From the NCBI GenBank assembly GCA_038145175.1, contig JAYQPE010000008.1, forward strand, positions 1 through 49,539: a stretch of DNA of 49,539 bases, written 5' to 3'. Every line of letters starts with the position of its first letter. Within the stretch, counting starts at the first letter, position 1. A program made the translations under genes and the position numbers. This DNA comes from ATZT02 sp038145175. Its GTDB lineage: Bacteria > Actinomycetota > Actinomycetes > S36-B12 > UBA5976. The notes under the pieces were generated by a model. It searched no databases and was not told the DNA's origin. It worked only from the letters and a program-made list of their open reading frames with translations. Of the stretch, positions 17,359-26,014 are shown in pieces.

Positions 17359-18453
17359 TTAACTTCCCCATCCACTTGTTACATTGGCATTCTTTTGAGC
17401 TTTATTTTTAAACAAGAATTTAGCCAAAATTGGTGCTGAGACTAGAAGCAAAGTTATGGCTAGTAAAACATCAACAATTTCAGGTTCAATACCGGTCTCA
17501 AATTGAAGTGAAGCAGCTCCTGCTCTTAAAGTTCCAACTAAAATTGCAGCAGGAATTGTAGCTAAGGGATTGGCTCTTGCAAGGAGTGCAATAGTTATTC
17601 CATCAAAACCTAACCCAGCATTAAAAGCTGGTTCAAATCTGTAAGTAATTCCAAGAGTTTCAATTGCTCCACCTAGTCCTGCTAATCCACCACTTAAAAG
17701 CATGCCTGTAATAATCATCAATTTGGTATTTATACCTGCATAAACTGCAGCAAATTTATTTTTTCCTACTGTGTTAAATCGAAATCCTGCCGTGGTTTTA
17801 TTCAAAAACCACGAAATAAGTAAGGTCACGGCGATTGCAAAAATAAAACCCAGAGGAATAAAACCAAAATTAGGAAGCATTGCAGTTTCAGCAATTTTTT
17901 TAGTTCTTTGTAAAGCTTGATCTGGTTCTTTAAATGGATTACTGACTAAGTAATCCAAAATTCCAATTGCAATGCTATTTAACATAATTGTTGAAATTAC
18001 TTCATGAACTCCTCTATAAGCTTTTAAAATTCCAGCAATTGCCGCCCATAAAGCACCAACAATTACTCCACTTAATAGTGAAACAAAAACATGCAATATA
18101 GCTGGCAAATTAGAAAAATATATTCCTGCAAGTGCCGCGGCAAGAGCAGCAGAGATTAATTGACCTTGTGCACCTATATTAAACAAGCCAATTCTTAAAG
18201 CAACCGTAACTGCTAAACCTGCTAGCACTAGTGGAGTAGTTTTTTGAAAAGTTCTTAATAAACCGTCTGAATCAAACCATGCTTCAGAAAAAATAGATCT
18301 ATAAGCTGTTATTGGATTTACACCTTGGAACGCAATTAGAATTGCGCCAAGTAAAAAAGCAACAATTAATGCAACTATTGGAACAACTATTGATTGATTT
18401 CTTACCAAGAAAGAAAATTTGTCTGATTTTTTATCTTTTTGTTCCAGACTCAA
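17359..18453 (-). CDS. Nucleoside ABC importer permease (YufP/NupB-like)
   Basis: 364 residues, hydrophilic N-terminus (about 20 residues) followed by 8-9 hydrophobic segments. Family marks are TPLVLAGLAVTVALRIGLFNIGAQGQ and GVHEVISTIMLN. It is the first permease gene after the binding-protein gene, from which it is separated by a strong hairpin at 18481-18513. It is cotranscribed with the second permease, the ATPase and add. Confidence 0.9.
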   Translation of the reverse strand: MSLEQKDKKSDKFSFLVRNQSIVVPIVALIVAFLLGAILIAFQGVNPITAYRSIFSEAWFDSDGLLRTFQKTTPLVLAGLAVTVALRIGLFNIGAQGQLISAALAAALAGIYFSNLPAILHVFVSLLSGVIVGALWAAIAGILKAYRGVHEVISTIMLNSIAIGILDYLVSNPFKEPDQALQRTKKIAETAMLPNFGFIPLGFIFAIAVTLLISWFLNKTTAGFRFNTVGKNKFAAVYAGINTKLMIITGMLLSGGLAGLGGAIETLGITYRFEPAFNAGLGFDGITIALLARANPLATIPAAILVGTLRAGAASLQFETGIEPEIVDVLLAITLLLVSAPILAKFLFKNKAQKNANVTSGWGS

Positions 18454-18480
18454 TTAATAATTCCCGTTCTTAACTTAAGA

Positions 18481-18513
18481 AAGTGGGACGCAAGGAAATC
18501 TTGCGTCCCACTT
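18481..18513. terminator. Intra-operon stem-loop (attenuator) downstream of bmpA
   Basis: A perfect 14-bp stem, AAGTGGGACGCAAG (18481-18494) and its complement (18500-18513), closing a 5-nt loop. On the transcribed strand it lies 29 nt after the bmpA stop and before the permease start. There is no clean U-tract after it, so partial termination or mRNA stabilisation is more likely than full termination. That would give more binding protein than membrane components. Confidence 0.8.
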
Positions 18514-18541
18514 ACATTCTGTCGCTAATTAACTGATTTGA

Positions 18542-19615
18542 CTAGAGAGTCACGCCAGTTTGAATTGAGCCATCTTTTAGTCCAGCTACAACTTCAGCAA
18601 CCTTTGATTGAACATCTGCAGGTACTGCTGATGCTAAATCGTGGTAGTCAGCTAAACCGGTGGTTCCCAAGAAGTTTCCACCCTTGATGCTTCCGTCAAA
18701 TACAGCTTTGACTAGGTCTGAAGTTCCTTCAGTTAAACCTTTCATTGCTGATGTAACTAAGCATGGTTGTGCTTCTGGAACTGTTCCCCATTGATCAGTG
18801 TCAACACCGATACAAAAGATTGAAGTTCCTGCACCTTCTGCTTTTGCAATTTCAATTAGTGCACCGTTACCGGTTCCACCACCAGCGCCGAAAATAATGT
18901 CGGCACCTTGTGACAATTGCTTCTTGGCTTCTGCTGCACCCCATACAGGATCAGCAAAACCATTATCTGCAGGTGGATGATAAACAGTTGTAACGCTTAC
19001 ATTTGCGTTAGCTGCTTTTGCTCCAGCTTCGAAACCTTTAGCAAATTTTTGAACTGGTGCAATTTCTAAACCTAGAACTTGACCAAGTTTATTTGATTTT
19101 GTTAACAAACCAGCTAAGTAACCTGCTGCATAACCTGCTTGATCTTCAGGGAAAATCAAACCTGTTACGTTTGCAACTTCTTCAGCTTGGAATTGATCTA
19201 CACCAATAAATTTAGTGTTTGGATTTTCTTTTGCTGCAACAACTGTTGCTTCGGCCATTAAGAATCCGACTGTAACAATTACGTCGTAAGACTTATCGGT
19301 GAATTGCTTCATGTTTGCTGCGTAGTCTTTGGTGTCAGTTGTTTCAATATATTTATAGAAACCGCCAACTTCAGCTGCTGCTGCCATTGCACCTTCATGT
19401 GCAGATTGGTTGAATGACTTGTCATCAACCTTGCCAATGTCAGTTACAAGACCAACACAGAAACTTTCAGCTGCTGCGCAGTTTGAATCATCAGCAACTG
19501 CTGCGGTGGTTTCTTCCATGCCACCTTCTGCTGCTGTATCTGATGTTCCGCTGCTGCATGCTGCTAGTACTAAAGCAAGAATTGAAATTCCTGCCAACGT
19601 GCGCATACGTTGCAT
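18542..19615 (-). CDS. bmpA: BMP-family nucleoside-binding lipoprotein
   Basis: 357 residues. The lipoprotein signal peptide ends in LALVLAACSS with Cys20 as the lipidation site, followed by a low-complexity Ala/Thr/Glu linker. The mature part is a PBP1/BMP domain, with FCVGLVTDIGKVDDKSFNQSAHEG near the N-terminus and IFGAGGGTGNGAL and IGVDTDQWGTVP further on. It captures nucleosides outside the membrane and delivers them to the permease pair. SD AAAGGAGC (19624-19631) precedes the ATG. It is separated from the rest of the importer operon by the stem-loop at 18481. Base composition is visibly less AT-rich than its neighbours, as expected for a highly expressed gene. Confidence 0.92.
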   Translation of the reverse strand: MQRMRTLAGISILALVLAACSSGTSDTAAEGGMEETTAAVADDSNCAAAESFCVGLVTDIGKVDDKSFNQSAHEGAMAAAAEVGGFYKYIETTDTKDYAANMKQFTDKSYDVIVTVGFLMAEATVVAAKENPNTKFIGVDQFQAEEVANVTGLIFPEDQAGYAAGYLAGLLTKSNKLGQVLGLEIAPVQKFAKGFEAGAKAANANVSVTTVYHPPADNGFADPVWGAAEAKKQLSQGADIIFGAGGGTGNGALIEIAKAEGAGTSIFCIGVDTDQWGTVPEAQPCLVTSAMKGLTEGTSDLVKAVFDGSIKGGNFLGTTGLADYHDLASAVPADVQSKVAEVVAGLKDGSIQTGVTL

Positions 19616-19660
19616 TTAGTATTGCTCCTTTTGTTGTCATTCCTTGTGGGAACTTTTTGA

Positions 19661-19684
19661 ATCAGTTGCAAAATACGACTGATG
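19661..19684. promoter_or_regulatory. Inverted repeat in the bmpA upstream region
   Basis: ATCAGTTG-CAAAATAC-GACTGAT-type repeat, about 7-8 bp arms with one G-T pair, lying about 45-70 nt before bmpA. It may be an operator or a leader hairpin for the nucleoside importer operon. No known binding consensus is matched. Confidence 0.3.
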
Positions 19685-19789
19685 TTTAAACCCTACGCTA
19701 CGAAGGTTTATTTTTTCTATATATCTAGGTGAATTCAATTACGTGATAAAAGCGTTATGAAACAAATGTTACTAGTGTTAACAAGAGTT

Positions 19790-21058
19790 TCAAGAGATAC
19801 GTTCTAAGACTATTTTTCTTTTTTCTTTAGGCTCAGGACCTATTTCAAAAGCATTGACCAATGCGTCTTTTGCAGAATTGACTCTGGTGTCATCATCTAT
19901 GTGTAATTCTAAAACCGGTTGATCTTTTTCAACAAAATCACCTTCTTTTGCTAAACACATAATTCCAGCAGTTTGTGAAACTGCATCTTCTTTTTTAGCT
20001 CTTCCTGCACCCAATCTCCACGCAGATAATCCAATTGAATAAGCATTTAAATCTGTTATGTAACCACTTTGTTTTGCCAACACAATTTCTTTTTTCTTGG
20101 CTATCGGAATTTCTGCATCAGGATTTCCACCTTGCGCTTTAATCATATTTTTCCAAACGTTAAAAGCTGATCCATTAATTAATCCTTCAGCTGGATCTTT
20201 ATTAATTCCTGCCAGAGTTAGCATCTCTTTTGCTAAAGCCAAAGTTATTTCGATGACATCGCGTGGACCTTTACCATTTAAAACATCAATTGATTCACTT
20301 ACCTCTAGCGCATTTCCCACTGCATTGCCAAGTGGTGTTTCCATTTGAGTTATTAAAGCAACCGTTTTAACTCCTGCATTATTTCCAATTTCAACCATTG
20401 TTTCGGCTAATTGTTTAGCTTTTGCAAAATCTTTCATAAAAGCACCACGACCTGCTTTGACATCTAAAACTAGACTTTGAGTACCTTCGGCAATTTTCTT
20501 ACTCATAATTGATGAAGCAATCAATGGAATGCACTCCACGGCACCAATTACATCTCTAAACGAATACATTTTTCTATCAGCCGGAGCTAATCCAACGCCT
20601 GCAGCGGTAATAAAAACTCCTACATTTTTTAATTGATTTATCATTTGTTCATTACTTAAAGAGATATTAAAACCAGATACTGATTCCATTTTGTCTAATG
20701 TTCCACCAAACGTCCCTAATCCTCTTCCAGATAATTGTGGAACCGCTGCACCAAACGAGGCAACCAGAGGACAAAGTGGCAGCGAAATTTTATCTCCCAC
20801 TCCACCTGTGGAATGTTTATCAACAGTTGGTTTTCCTACTTTTGATAAATCTAATTTTTCACCACTTTTTATCATGGCATCTGTCCAAACATTTAGTTCT
20901 TCTTTATTCAAGCCTTGAAAAAAAACCGCCATAAGAAATGATCCAGCTTGTTCGTCTGGAATTTCATTCTTAGTGAATTTGTTTATAAACCACCTAATTT
21001 GCTCTTCACTTAAAACTCCACCATCACGTTTGGTGTAAATCAAATCTTGAAAATTCAT
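19790..21058 (-). CDS. deoA: Thymidine (pyrimidine-nucleoside) phosphorylase
   Basis: About 422 residues. Class signature SGRGLGTFGGTLDKMES, phosphate site KHSTGGVGDKISLPL and the C-terminal all-alpha/beta domain with YSIGLSAWRLGAGRAKKED. It cleaves thymidine, deoxyuridine or uridine to base plus (deoxy)ribose-1-phosphate. The ATG at 21058 overlaps the SDR stop (ATGA) and has GGAG 8 nt upstream. A TTG at 21070 is in frame but would overlap more. It is the last gene of an operon that begins with cdd. With cdd it supplies deoxyribose-1-P from deoxycytidine and thymidine. Confidence 0.93.
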   Translation of the reverse strand: MNFQDLIYTKRDGGVLSEEQIRWFINKFTKNEIPDEQAGSFLMAVFFQGLNKEELNVWTDAMIKSGEKLDLSKVGKPTVDKHSTGGVGDKISLPLCPLVASFGAAVPQLSGRGLGTFGGTLDKMESVSGFNISLSNEQMINQLKNVGVFITAAGVGLAPADRKMYSFRDVIGAVECIPLIASSIMSKKIAEGTQSLVLDVKAGRGAFMKDFAKAKQLAETMVEIGNNAGVKTVALITQMETPLGNAVGNALEVSESIDVLNGKGPRDVIEITLALAKEMLTLAGINKDPAEGLINGSAFNVWKNMIKAQGGNPDAEIPIAKKKEIVLAKQSGYITDLNAYSIGLSAWRLGAGRAKKEDAVSQTAGIMCLAKEGDFVEKDQPVLELHIDDDTRVNSAKDALVNAFEIGPEPKEKRKIVLERIS

Positions 21059-21807
21059 GCCACGCTCCAACCACCATCAACGGTAACAGAAACTCCTGTA
21101 ATTCCAGATGCATCGTTACTTAAAAGAAATGACACTGTTTTTGCAACTTCGGAAGCAGTGACAGGTCTTTTAATGGGAGATTTTTCAATCCATTTTTTTA
21201 GACCTTCAGGCCAAGATTTTTCTAAACCATCGCGATAAATAAGACCGGGTGCAACTGCATTACATCTAACTTTTCTTTCTGCTAACTCAATTGAGGCAAG
21301 TTCTGTATAGCGAGTAAGGGCAGCTTTACTTGCTGCATATAAAGAATGATTTGGAAAAGGAAAATTTGCTTCAATTGAAGTTATATTAACAATTGCAGAA
21401 TTTTCTGGAAATTGATCAAGACAAGCTTTAACTAATGCTTGAGGAGCAAAAACATTTGTCATCATTATAGAATTTAATATGGTTTCATCCATTGGATCAG
21501 TTGGATCTAATGATTGATCTGCAGCATTATTTATTAAATAATCAATTGGTTTGAAGTTAGTAGTTATATTTTTAATGAATTTTCCACAAACTTCATCTAG
21601 ATCACCGAGAGAAAAATCTTCTTGAATTAAATAACTTTGAACGCCAAAGGAATTAATTTCTTCTGCTAAAAATTCTGCTTCTTTTTTATTTTTGTTGTAA
21701 TGAATGACAACATTTGCTCCATTTTGGGCTAAATCTAAAGAAATTTCTTTACCTAGTCCAGAAGTCGCCCCTGTAACTAATGCTGTTTTACTCTGGAACT
21801 TTTTCAT
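21055..21807 (-). CDS. Short-chain dehydrogenase/reductase of unknown substrate
   Basis: 250 residues. Rossmann cofactor motif TGATSGLG (12-19), NNAADQ around 93-98, catalytic Ser144, Tyr157 and Lys161 (YAASK). The region after beta-2 (HYNKNKKEAE) lacks an acidic residue at the end of the strand, leaning to NADPH, as in pteridine-reductase-like SDRs. The start overlaps the amidohydrolase stop and the stop overlaps deoA (ATGA). The substrate is unknown; its place between a nucleoside deaminase and a nucleoside phosphorylase suggests a sugar or pterin/purine-derived carbonyl. Confidence 0.8.
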   Translation of the reverse strand: MKKFQSKTALVTGATSGLGKEISLDLAQNGANVVIHYNKNKKEAEFLAEEINSFGVQSYLIQEDFSLGDLDEVCGKFIKNITTNFKPIDYLINNAADQSLDPTDPMDETILNSIMMTNVFAPQALVKACLDQFPENSAIVNITSIEANFPFPNHSLYAASKAALTRYTELASIELAERKVRCNAVAPGLIYRDGLEKSWPEGLKKWIEKSPIKRPVTASEVAKTVSFLLSNDASGITGVSVTVDGGWSVA

Positions 21808-23111
21808 TTTGCGATGTGATTTCTTGCTTCTTTAATTATGAAATCTTTGTCAACTTTGGTAGGTACTCTATCCACGATGACAGGATCTCCTGCTACCAAA
21901 ACATGCACAACGTCAGATCTTCCCGCTGCATAAACAATCAAAGCGTGAGGATCACCCACCGGTACCAAATGTGGCTGATCTAAATCCAAAACAATTAAAT
22001 CTGCTTCTTTACCAATTTCAATACTTCCAATTCGATCTTCTAAACCTAAAGTTTTTGCCCCGTTAATTGTGGCAGCTTTTACAACTTCAGAAACAGATAC
22101 AACCGATGGGTCCTCATTGATTAATTTTGCTAAATTTGCTGCTTGTCGCATAACGTTAAACATGTCTAAATCATTACTGGATGAACAACCATCTGTGCCC
22201 AATGAAACATTAATACCTTTATCTATTGCTTTTTTCCATTCGAATGCACCGCTTGCTAATTTTAAGTTTGATCCAGGGCAATGACATAAACTAACTTGAT
22301 TCTTCTTAATTATTTCTCGATCTTCATCAATTAATTTAACAGCGTGAGCAAAAACTGCATTATCAAGGGCATTAATATCAGCAAGAACTTTTGTAGGTGA
22401 TTTTTGATATTTAGTATAAACATCATCATTTTCTTTTTGGTTTTCTGAAATATGGGTATTAAAAATTGCTCCAATTTCTTGAGAAATTTTTGCAACTTGA
22501 GCTAAATTTTCTGGCGAAACTGTATAAGTTGAATGAGGTTGTGCAACTAACGGAATAAAGGCTCCACCTATTTCGTCAATTACTTTTTTCCAATTTTTTA
22601 AGTATTCAATTCTTTTTTCCCAATCCAATCCATCTGGCCCTTCAAAATCAAAAAATACGGGACCGATTGCATGTCTTAAACCAACTTCAACTGCTCCTTT
22701 GTGTGCCATGTGTGGATGTAAATACATATCTAGAGTGCAAGTAGTTCCTCCTAAGAGCGCTTCTAAAGCACCTAGTTTTGCACCTATATAAGTTCCTTTT
22801 TCATTCATAATTCTTGCTTCTTCAGCCCAAACTTTTTCTAAGAATCCTTGTAAATCGACATCTTCTGCAATTCCTCTTAAAAGAACCATGGGTGTATGGG
22901 TGTGAGTGTTTATTAAACCTGGCATAACTAAATGATGGGAACAATCAATTAATTTTTCTGATTCAACTGAATTAATTTGATCAGAAGAGATAATATTTAT
23001 AATTTTTTTATCTTTAATTAAAATACTTACATTTTTTAATACTTCAGATTTTTGATTTACTGTTAGCGCTATTTGAACATTGTGAAGAATTAAATCTGCT
23101 TTTTGACTCAT
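21804..23111 (-). CDS. MTA/SAH deaminase-type amidohydrolase (TrzN/AtzA/MtaD family)
   Basis: 435 residues. The metal-dependent hydrolase core has MPGLINTHTH (His70, His72), the second-shell HSTYTVSP (His193), HISENQKEN (His220, Glu223) and LGTDGCSSSN (Asp307). The segment GGTTCTLDMY and the length fit the MTA/S-adenosylhomocysteine/5'-deoxyadenosine deaminases. It is 3 bp downstream of the MTAP-like phosphorylase, so deamination of methylthioadenosine or 5'-deoxyadenosine followed by phosphorolysis of the inosine analogue is plausible. Guanine deaminase or another aminohydrolase is the alternative. Confidence 0.8.
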   Translation of the reverse strand: MSQKADLILHNVQIALTVNQKSEVLKNVSILIKDKKIINIISSDQINSVESEKLIDCSHHLVMPGLINTHTHTPMVLLRGIAEDVDLQGFLEKVWAEEARIMNEKGTYIGAKLGALEALLGGTTCTLDMYLHPHMAHKGAVEVGLRHAIGPVFFDFEGPDGLDWEKRIEYLKNWKKVIDEIGGAFIPLVAQPHSTYTVSPENLAQVAKISQEIGAIFNTHISENQKENDDVYTKYQKSPTKVLADINALDNAVFAHAVKLIDEDREIIKKNQVSLCHCPGSNLKLASGAFEWKKAIDKGINVSLGTDGCSSSNDLDMFNVMRQAANLAKLINEDPSVVSVSEVVKAATINGAKTLGLEDRIGSIEIGKEADLIVLDLDQPHLVPVGDPHALIVYAAGRSDVVHVLVAGDPVIVDRVPTKVDKDFIIKEARNHIAK

Positions 23112-23114
23112 CTA

Positions 23115-23855
23115 TTATTCTGCCAATATTTTTGTTGCTTCATCAAGAATTCTTACAACTGTCTTTGCTGAATCTGATACCACTTTTTGAACATCTTCCA
23201 TAGTAATTATGTCTTCACTTAATCCAGCGCCAGGATTTGCCACAATACAAATTGCTGCATATTTTAAACCTTTTTCTACAGCTAAGATTACTTCTGGAAC
23301 TCCAGTCATTCCCACCATTGTTACGCCAAATTGTTTAGCCATTTGAATTTCAGCTTTAGTTTCAAACCTAGGTCCTTCAAAGCCTCCGTAAATTCCACCA
23401 TCAGAAATTTGAATATTTAAATTTTTACCTGCTTGCAATATGACTTTTCTTAAGTTTTGAGCATAAGGTTCATTCATATCAACATGATTTACACCTTCTT
23501 CACCATCAAAGAAAGTTAAAGTTCTATTTTTTGTAAAGTCAATAAAGTCATTTACAACTTGAAATCCACCAACTGGAACTGTTTTATCTAAACCACCACA
23601 TACATTTACTGCTAAAACTTCTTTAACACCCAAATCACATAATGCTTGAATGTTTGCTCGATAATTTATTTTATGTGGAGGTACTGAGTGTTTTACTCCA
23701 TGTCTTGTTAAAAAATATGTTTTACGTCCATGCCAAGTTCCTTCAGTTACCTGAGCAGACCCGTATTTGGTTTCAATAACTTTGACTTCACTATTTTCAA
23801 GTGGAGAAAGAGAATAAAAACCAGTACCAGCAATTATTCCTAATGGTGATTTCAT
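23115..23855 (-). CDS. MTAP-family nucleoside phosphorylase, probably methylthioinosine/6-oxopurine type
   Basis: 246 residues. IAGTGFYSL at 8-16 replaces the usual GSG phosphate loop, followed by RHGVKHSVPPHKINYRAN (51-68), characteristic of MTAP-group enzymes, then EGPRFETKAE and VGMTGVPE. The base-binding segment reads VANPGAG with Asn208, the residue used by PNPs for 6-oxopurines, where MTAPs use Asp residues for adenine. Together with the adjacent MTA-type deaminase this points to 5'-methylthioinosine (or other inosine-type nucleosides) as substrate. The start overlaps the cdd stop. Confidence 0.78.
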   Translation of the reverse strand: MKSPLGIIAGTGFYSLSPLENSEVKVIETKYGSAQVTEGTWHGRKTYFLTRHGVKHSVPPHKINYRANIQALCDLGVKEVLAVNVCGGLDKTVPVGGFQVVNDFIDFTKNRTLTFFDGEEGVNHVDMNEPYAQNLRKVILQAGKNLNIQISDGGIYGGFEGPRFETKAEIQMAKQFGVTMVGMTGVPEVILAVEKGLKYAAICIVANPGAGLSEDIITMEDVQKVVSDSAKTVVRILDEATKILAE

Positions 23856-24247
23856 TTTTTATGTAAGTTACTTCCATCAAACGCATCTGGAAGAAGTGCG
23901 CTTAGTTTTTTTGGACCGTCGTTGTGATCAATTAATAATTCACTTCCGCCGTGTTCTTGAAGTAATTGCCTGCATCTTCCGCAAGGTAACAAAATTCCTG
24001 GTTCAGGACCAACGCAAGAAAATGCGACTAGTCTTCCCCCGCCAGTCAAGGCAAGTTGAGAAACTAAACCGCATTCAGCGCAAAGAGTTAAACCATATGA
24101 TGCATTTTCTACATTGCAGCCTGTGACAACTCTTCCATCGTCAACTAATGCAGCTGCTCCTACTGGAAAATTTGAATAACTTGCATAAGCATTTTGCTGA
24201 GCTTTCTTTGCTTCGCTTCTTAATAATTGCCAGTCAATGTTTGTCAT
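23852..24247 (-). CDS. cdd: Cytidine deaminase
   Basis: 131 residues, homotetrameric-type length. The Zn site is Cys56, Cys89 and Cys92, with catalytic Glu58 in LCAECGL and PCGRCRQLL. NVENASYGLT is the substrate loop. It turns (deoxy)cytidine to (deoxy)uridine, which DeoA downstream can phosphorolyse. First gene of the cdd-MTAP-deaminase-SDR-deoA operon. TAGTCT lies 9 nt before the ATG, so the leader is at most a few bases long. Confidence 0.94.
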   Translation of the reverse strand: MTNIDWQLLRSEAKKAQQNAYASYSNFPVGAAALVDDGRVVTGCNVENASYGLTLCAECGLVSQLALTGGGRLVAFSCVGPEPGILLPCGRCRQLLQEHGGSELLIDHNDGPKKLSALLPDAFDGSNLHKK

Positions 24248-24294
24248 AGTTATCCAAGACTACGCTCTGTAGATGAGAAATTTACACCCAATAC

Positions 24295-25842
24295 TTAAAT
24301 TAAGGAATTTATTCGCTGAATTAAAGGGTTCTGTGCCAATTCTTCTTTCGTTCTCAACAATGAAATCGCGGTTCTTCTTCTCCAGATATCCTCTGGCTTT
24401 TGCACCATTTCATTTTGAGCAATAAAAAGAGTTTCTGCATAAGTTAGATCAAGATCAGGAAAAATTCTTGCACGATTTTGAAGATCTTGTTTCATAATCT
24501 CTAATATTTTAAAAGATTCATTTCCGTGTCTTCTCCAAATTGCAGGTGCTATAACTTCAATATCATTTTCAGTTACTCCAATTAGTTGCTTAAAGTCTGT
24601 TTCAAAGGTTTTGAATATTTTTTGATCATCTTCTCCGTACCACTTTTTGACTTTGGGGATTGAAATTCCAAGTTTTCTCACATAGTCAACTATTTCTTCA
24701 CCAACGTTAACGCAATCTGTTAACTTACCGCCAAAAATTGTAATAATTTTAGTTTTCTTATTTACTTCAATTTCATGTTTTCGAGATAATGCTGTCCATT
24801 CAATTTTTGAAACATCTTTTTTACCTTTTACTACTAAAGGTCTTACTCCGCATCTTTCTGAAATAATGTCATCTTTAGTCAAAGGTTTAACCAAATTTAA
24901 ACAACGATTTGCTTGCTCCAAAACAAAATCCCTATCTTCATCAGTAACTTCACTAACTGGGTTTTCTACTCTGGTATCTGTTGTACCAATTACACTTCGA
25001 TCTTGCATCGGAATTACGTAAAATAATCTTCCTTTATCATCAAAAAAAGCCAGCACTCGATTATTTGTTGTTAATTTAGGAACAACTAAATGAATTCCTT
25101 TAGATAAAGCTAATTGATGCAGAGTTTGATCATGAAATTTAGTCGTTAAATCTTTTCCAAAAGGTCCTCCCGCATTTATTACAACATCTGCTTTAATCTG
25201 AAATTCATCGTTAGTTATTTCATCATTTAAAAATAATTTCCATTTTCCATCTTCGTTTTTAGCATCAATCATTGAAACATAATTGGCAATCACTGCACCG
25301 TGTTCTTTAGCGTTTTTTACAAAATCCCAAACAAATCTTGCATCATTATCAATTAAAAGCGCGTCGTCGTATCGAACTGCTCCTTTTAAACCATTTGAAT
25401 TTATTAAATTCTCGACTTCTAAGGTTTCTTCTGGAGAATAAACTTTAGGTGGTTTAGTTTTAAATCTTCCTAAAACCCAATAAAGAATTGTTCCTAATGC
25501 TCCTAAAAATCTTCCAAATGGTGCAGTTGGACCAATTGCAGCTAAAAAAGAAATTGCTTTGATTCGATTTGGAAAAGCTTCTAATAAATGATTTCTAGAA
25601 CCACATAAATTCCACACCAAAGGTATTTCATAGGTTTGTAAATATTTAATACCGCCCCAAACCATATTGGAAGATTCTTGACTTGTGACTCCAGCAAAAT
25701 CGCCTCGGTCAATCAAGGCGACTTTTACTCCTCCAGCTGCAAGTGCCGCAGCAGAAACAGCTCCATTTATTCCTGCACCAACAATTGCAACTTGAAAATT
25801 TTTATCTTTGAGGTTATTTAAGTGATGCTGCCTTGATTCCAA
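24295..25842 (-). CDS. glpD: FAD-dependent glycerol-3-phosphate dehydrogenase
   Basis: About 515 residues. It shows FAD motif VAIVGAGINGAVSAAALAAGG, SSNMVWGGIKYLQ and, in the C-terminal half, SVIGTTDTRVENP, GVRPLVVKG and FGGKLTDCVNVGEE, then the GlpD C-terminal helical domain. It oxidises glycerol-3-phosphate to DHAP at the membrane, passing electrons to quinone. I preferred the TTG at 25842 because GAGG (25848-25851) precedes it by 5 nt. The ATG at 25881 would add 13 non-conserved residues. A 14-bp palindrome (25889-25902) sits upstream. No glpF/glpK is in the window. Confidence 0.88.
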   Translation of the reverse strand: MESRQHHLNNLKDKNFQVAIVGAGINGAVSAAALAAGGVKVALIDRGDFAGVTSQESSNMVWGGIKYLQTYEIPLVWNLCGSRNHLLEAFPNRIKAISFLAAIGPTAPFGRFLGALGTILYWVLGRFKTKPPKVYSPEETLEVENLINSNGLKGAVRYDDALLIDNDARFVWDFVKNAKEHGAVIANYVSMIDAKNEDGKWKLFLNDEITNDEFQIKADVVINAGGPFGKDLTTKFHDQTLHQLALSKGIHLVVPKLTTNNRVLAFFDDKGRLFYVIPMQDRSVIGTTDTRVENPVSEVTDEDRDFVLEQANRCLNLVKPLTKDDIISERCGVRPLVVKGKKDVSKIEWTALSRKHEIEVNKKTKIITIFGGKLTDCVNVGEEIVDYVRKLGISIPKVKKWYGEDDQKIFKTFETDFKQLIGVTENDIEVIAPAIWRRHGNESFKILEIMKQDLQNRARIFPDLDLTYAETLFIAQNEMVQKPEDIWRRRTAISLLRTKEELAQNPLIQRINSLI

Positions 25843-25888
25843 GTAAGCCTCACATTTTATCGATTTATATAAGTAAATCATATAGTTA

Positions 25889-25902
25889 AAGCCTTAAGGC
25901 TT
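25889..25902. promoter_or_regulatory. 14-bp perfect palindrome upstream of glpD (candidate operator)
   Basis: AAGCCTTAAGGCTT reads identically on both strands and stands out in an AT-rich spacer. It lies 46 nt upstream of the glpD TTG and next to the -10-like TATATG/TATAAA boxes on the minus strand, a typical place for a repressor. The regulator is unknown. Confidence 0.5.
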
Positions 25903-25940
25903 CAATTCTAAAAGTTATATAAAAGAAATCCAAAAGTTAA

Positions 25941-25954
25941 ACGATTGTTATCGT
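25941..25954. promoter_or_regulatory. Inverted repeat ACGAT-N4-ATCGT in the glpD / DUF4349 divergent region
   Basis: Five-base perfect arms (25941-25945 and 25950-25954) separated by TGTT, midway between divergent genes. It could be an operator for either gene; short enough to arise by chance. Confidence 0.25.
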
Positions 25955-26014
25955 GTGAAAATTGCATAAAAACCTAATAAATGAAAGTATTAAATTAAAT
26001 CACAGGAGTTTAAT

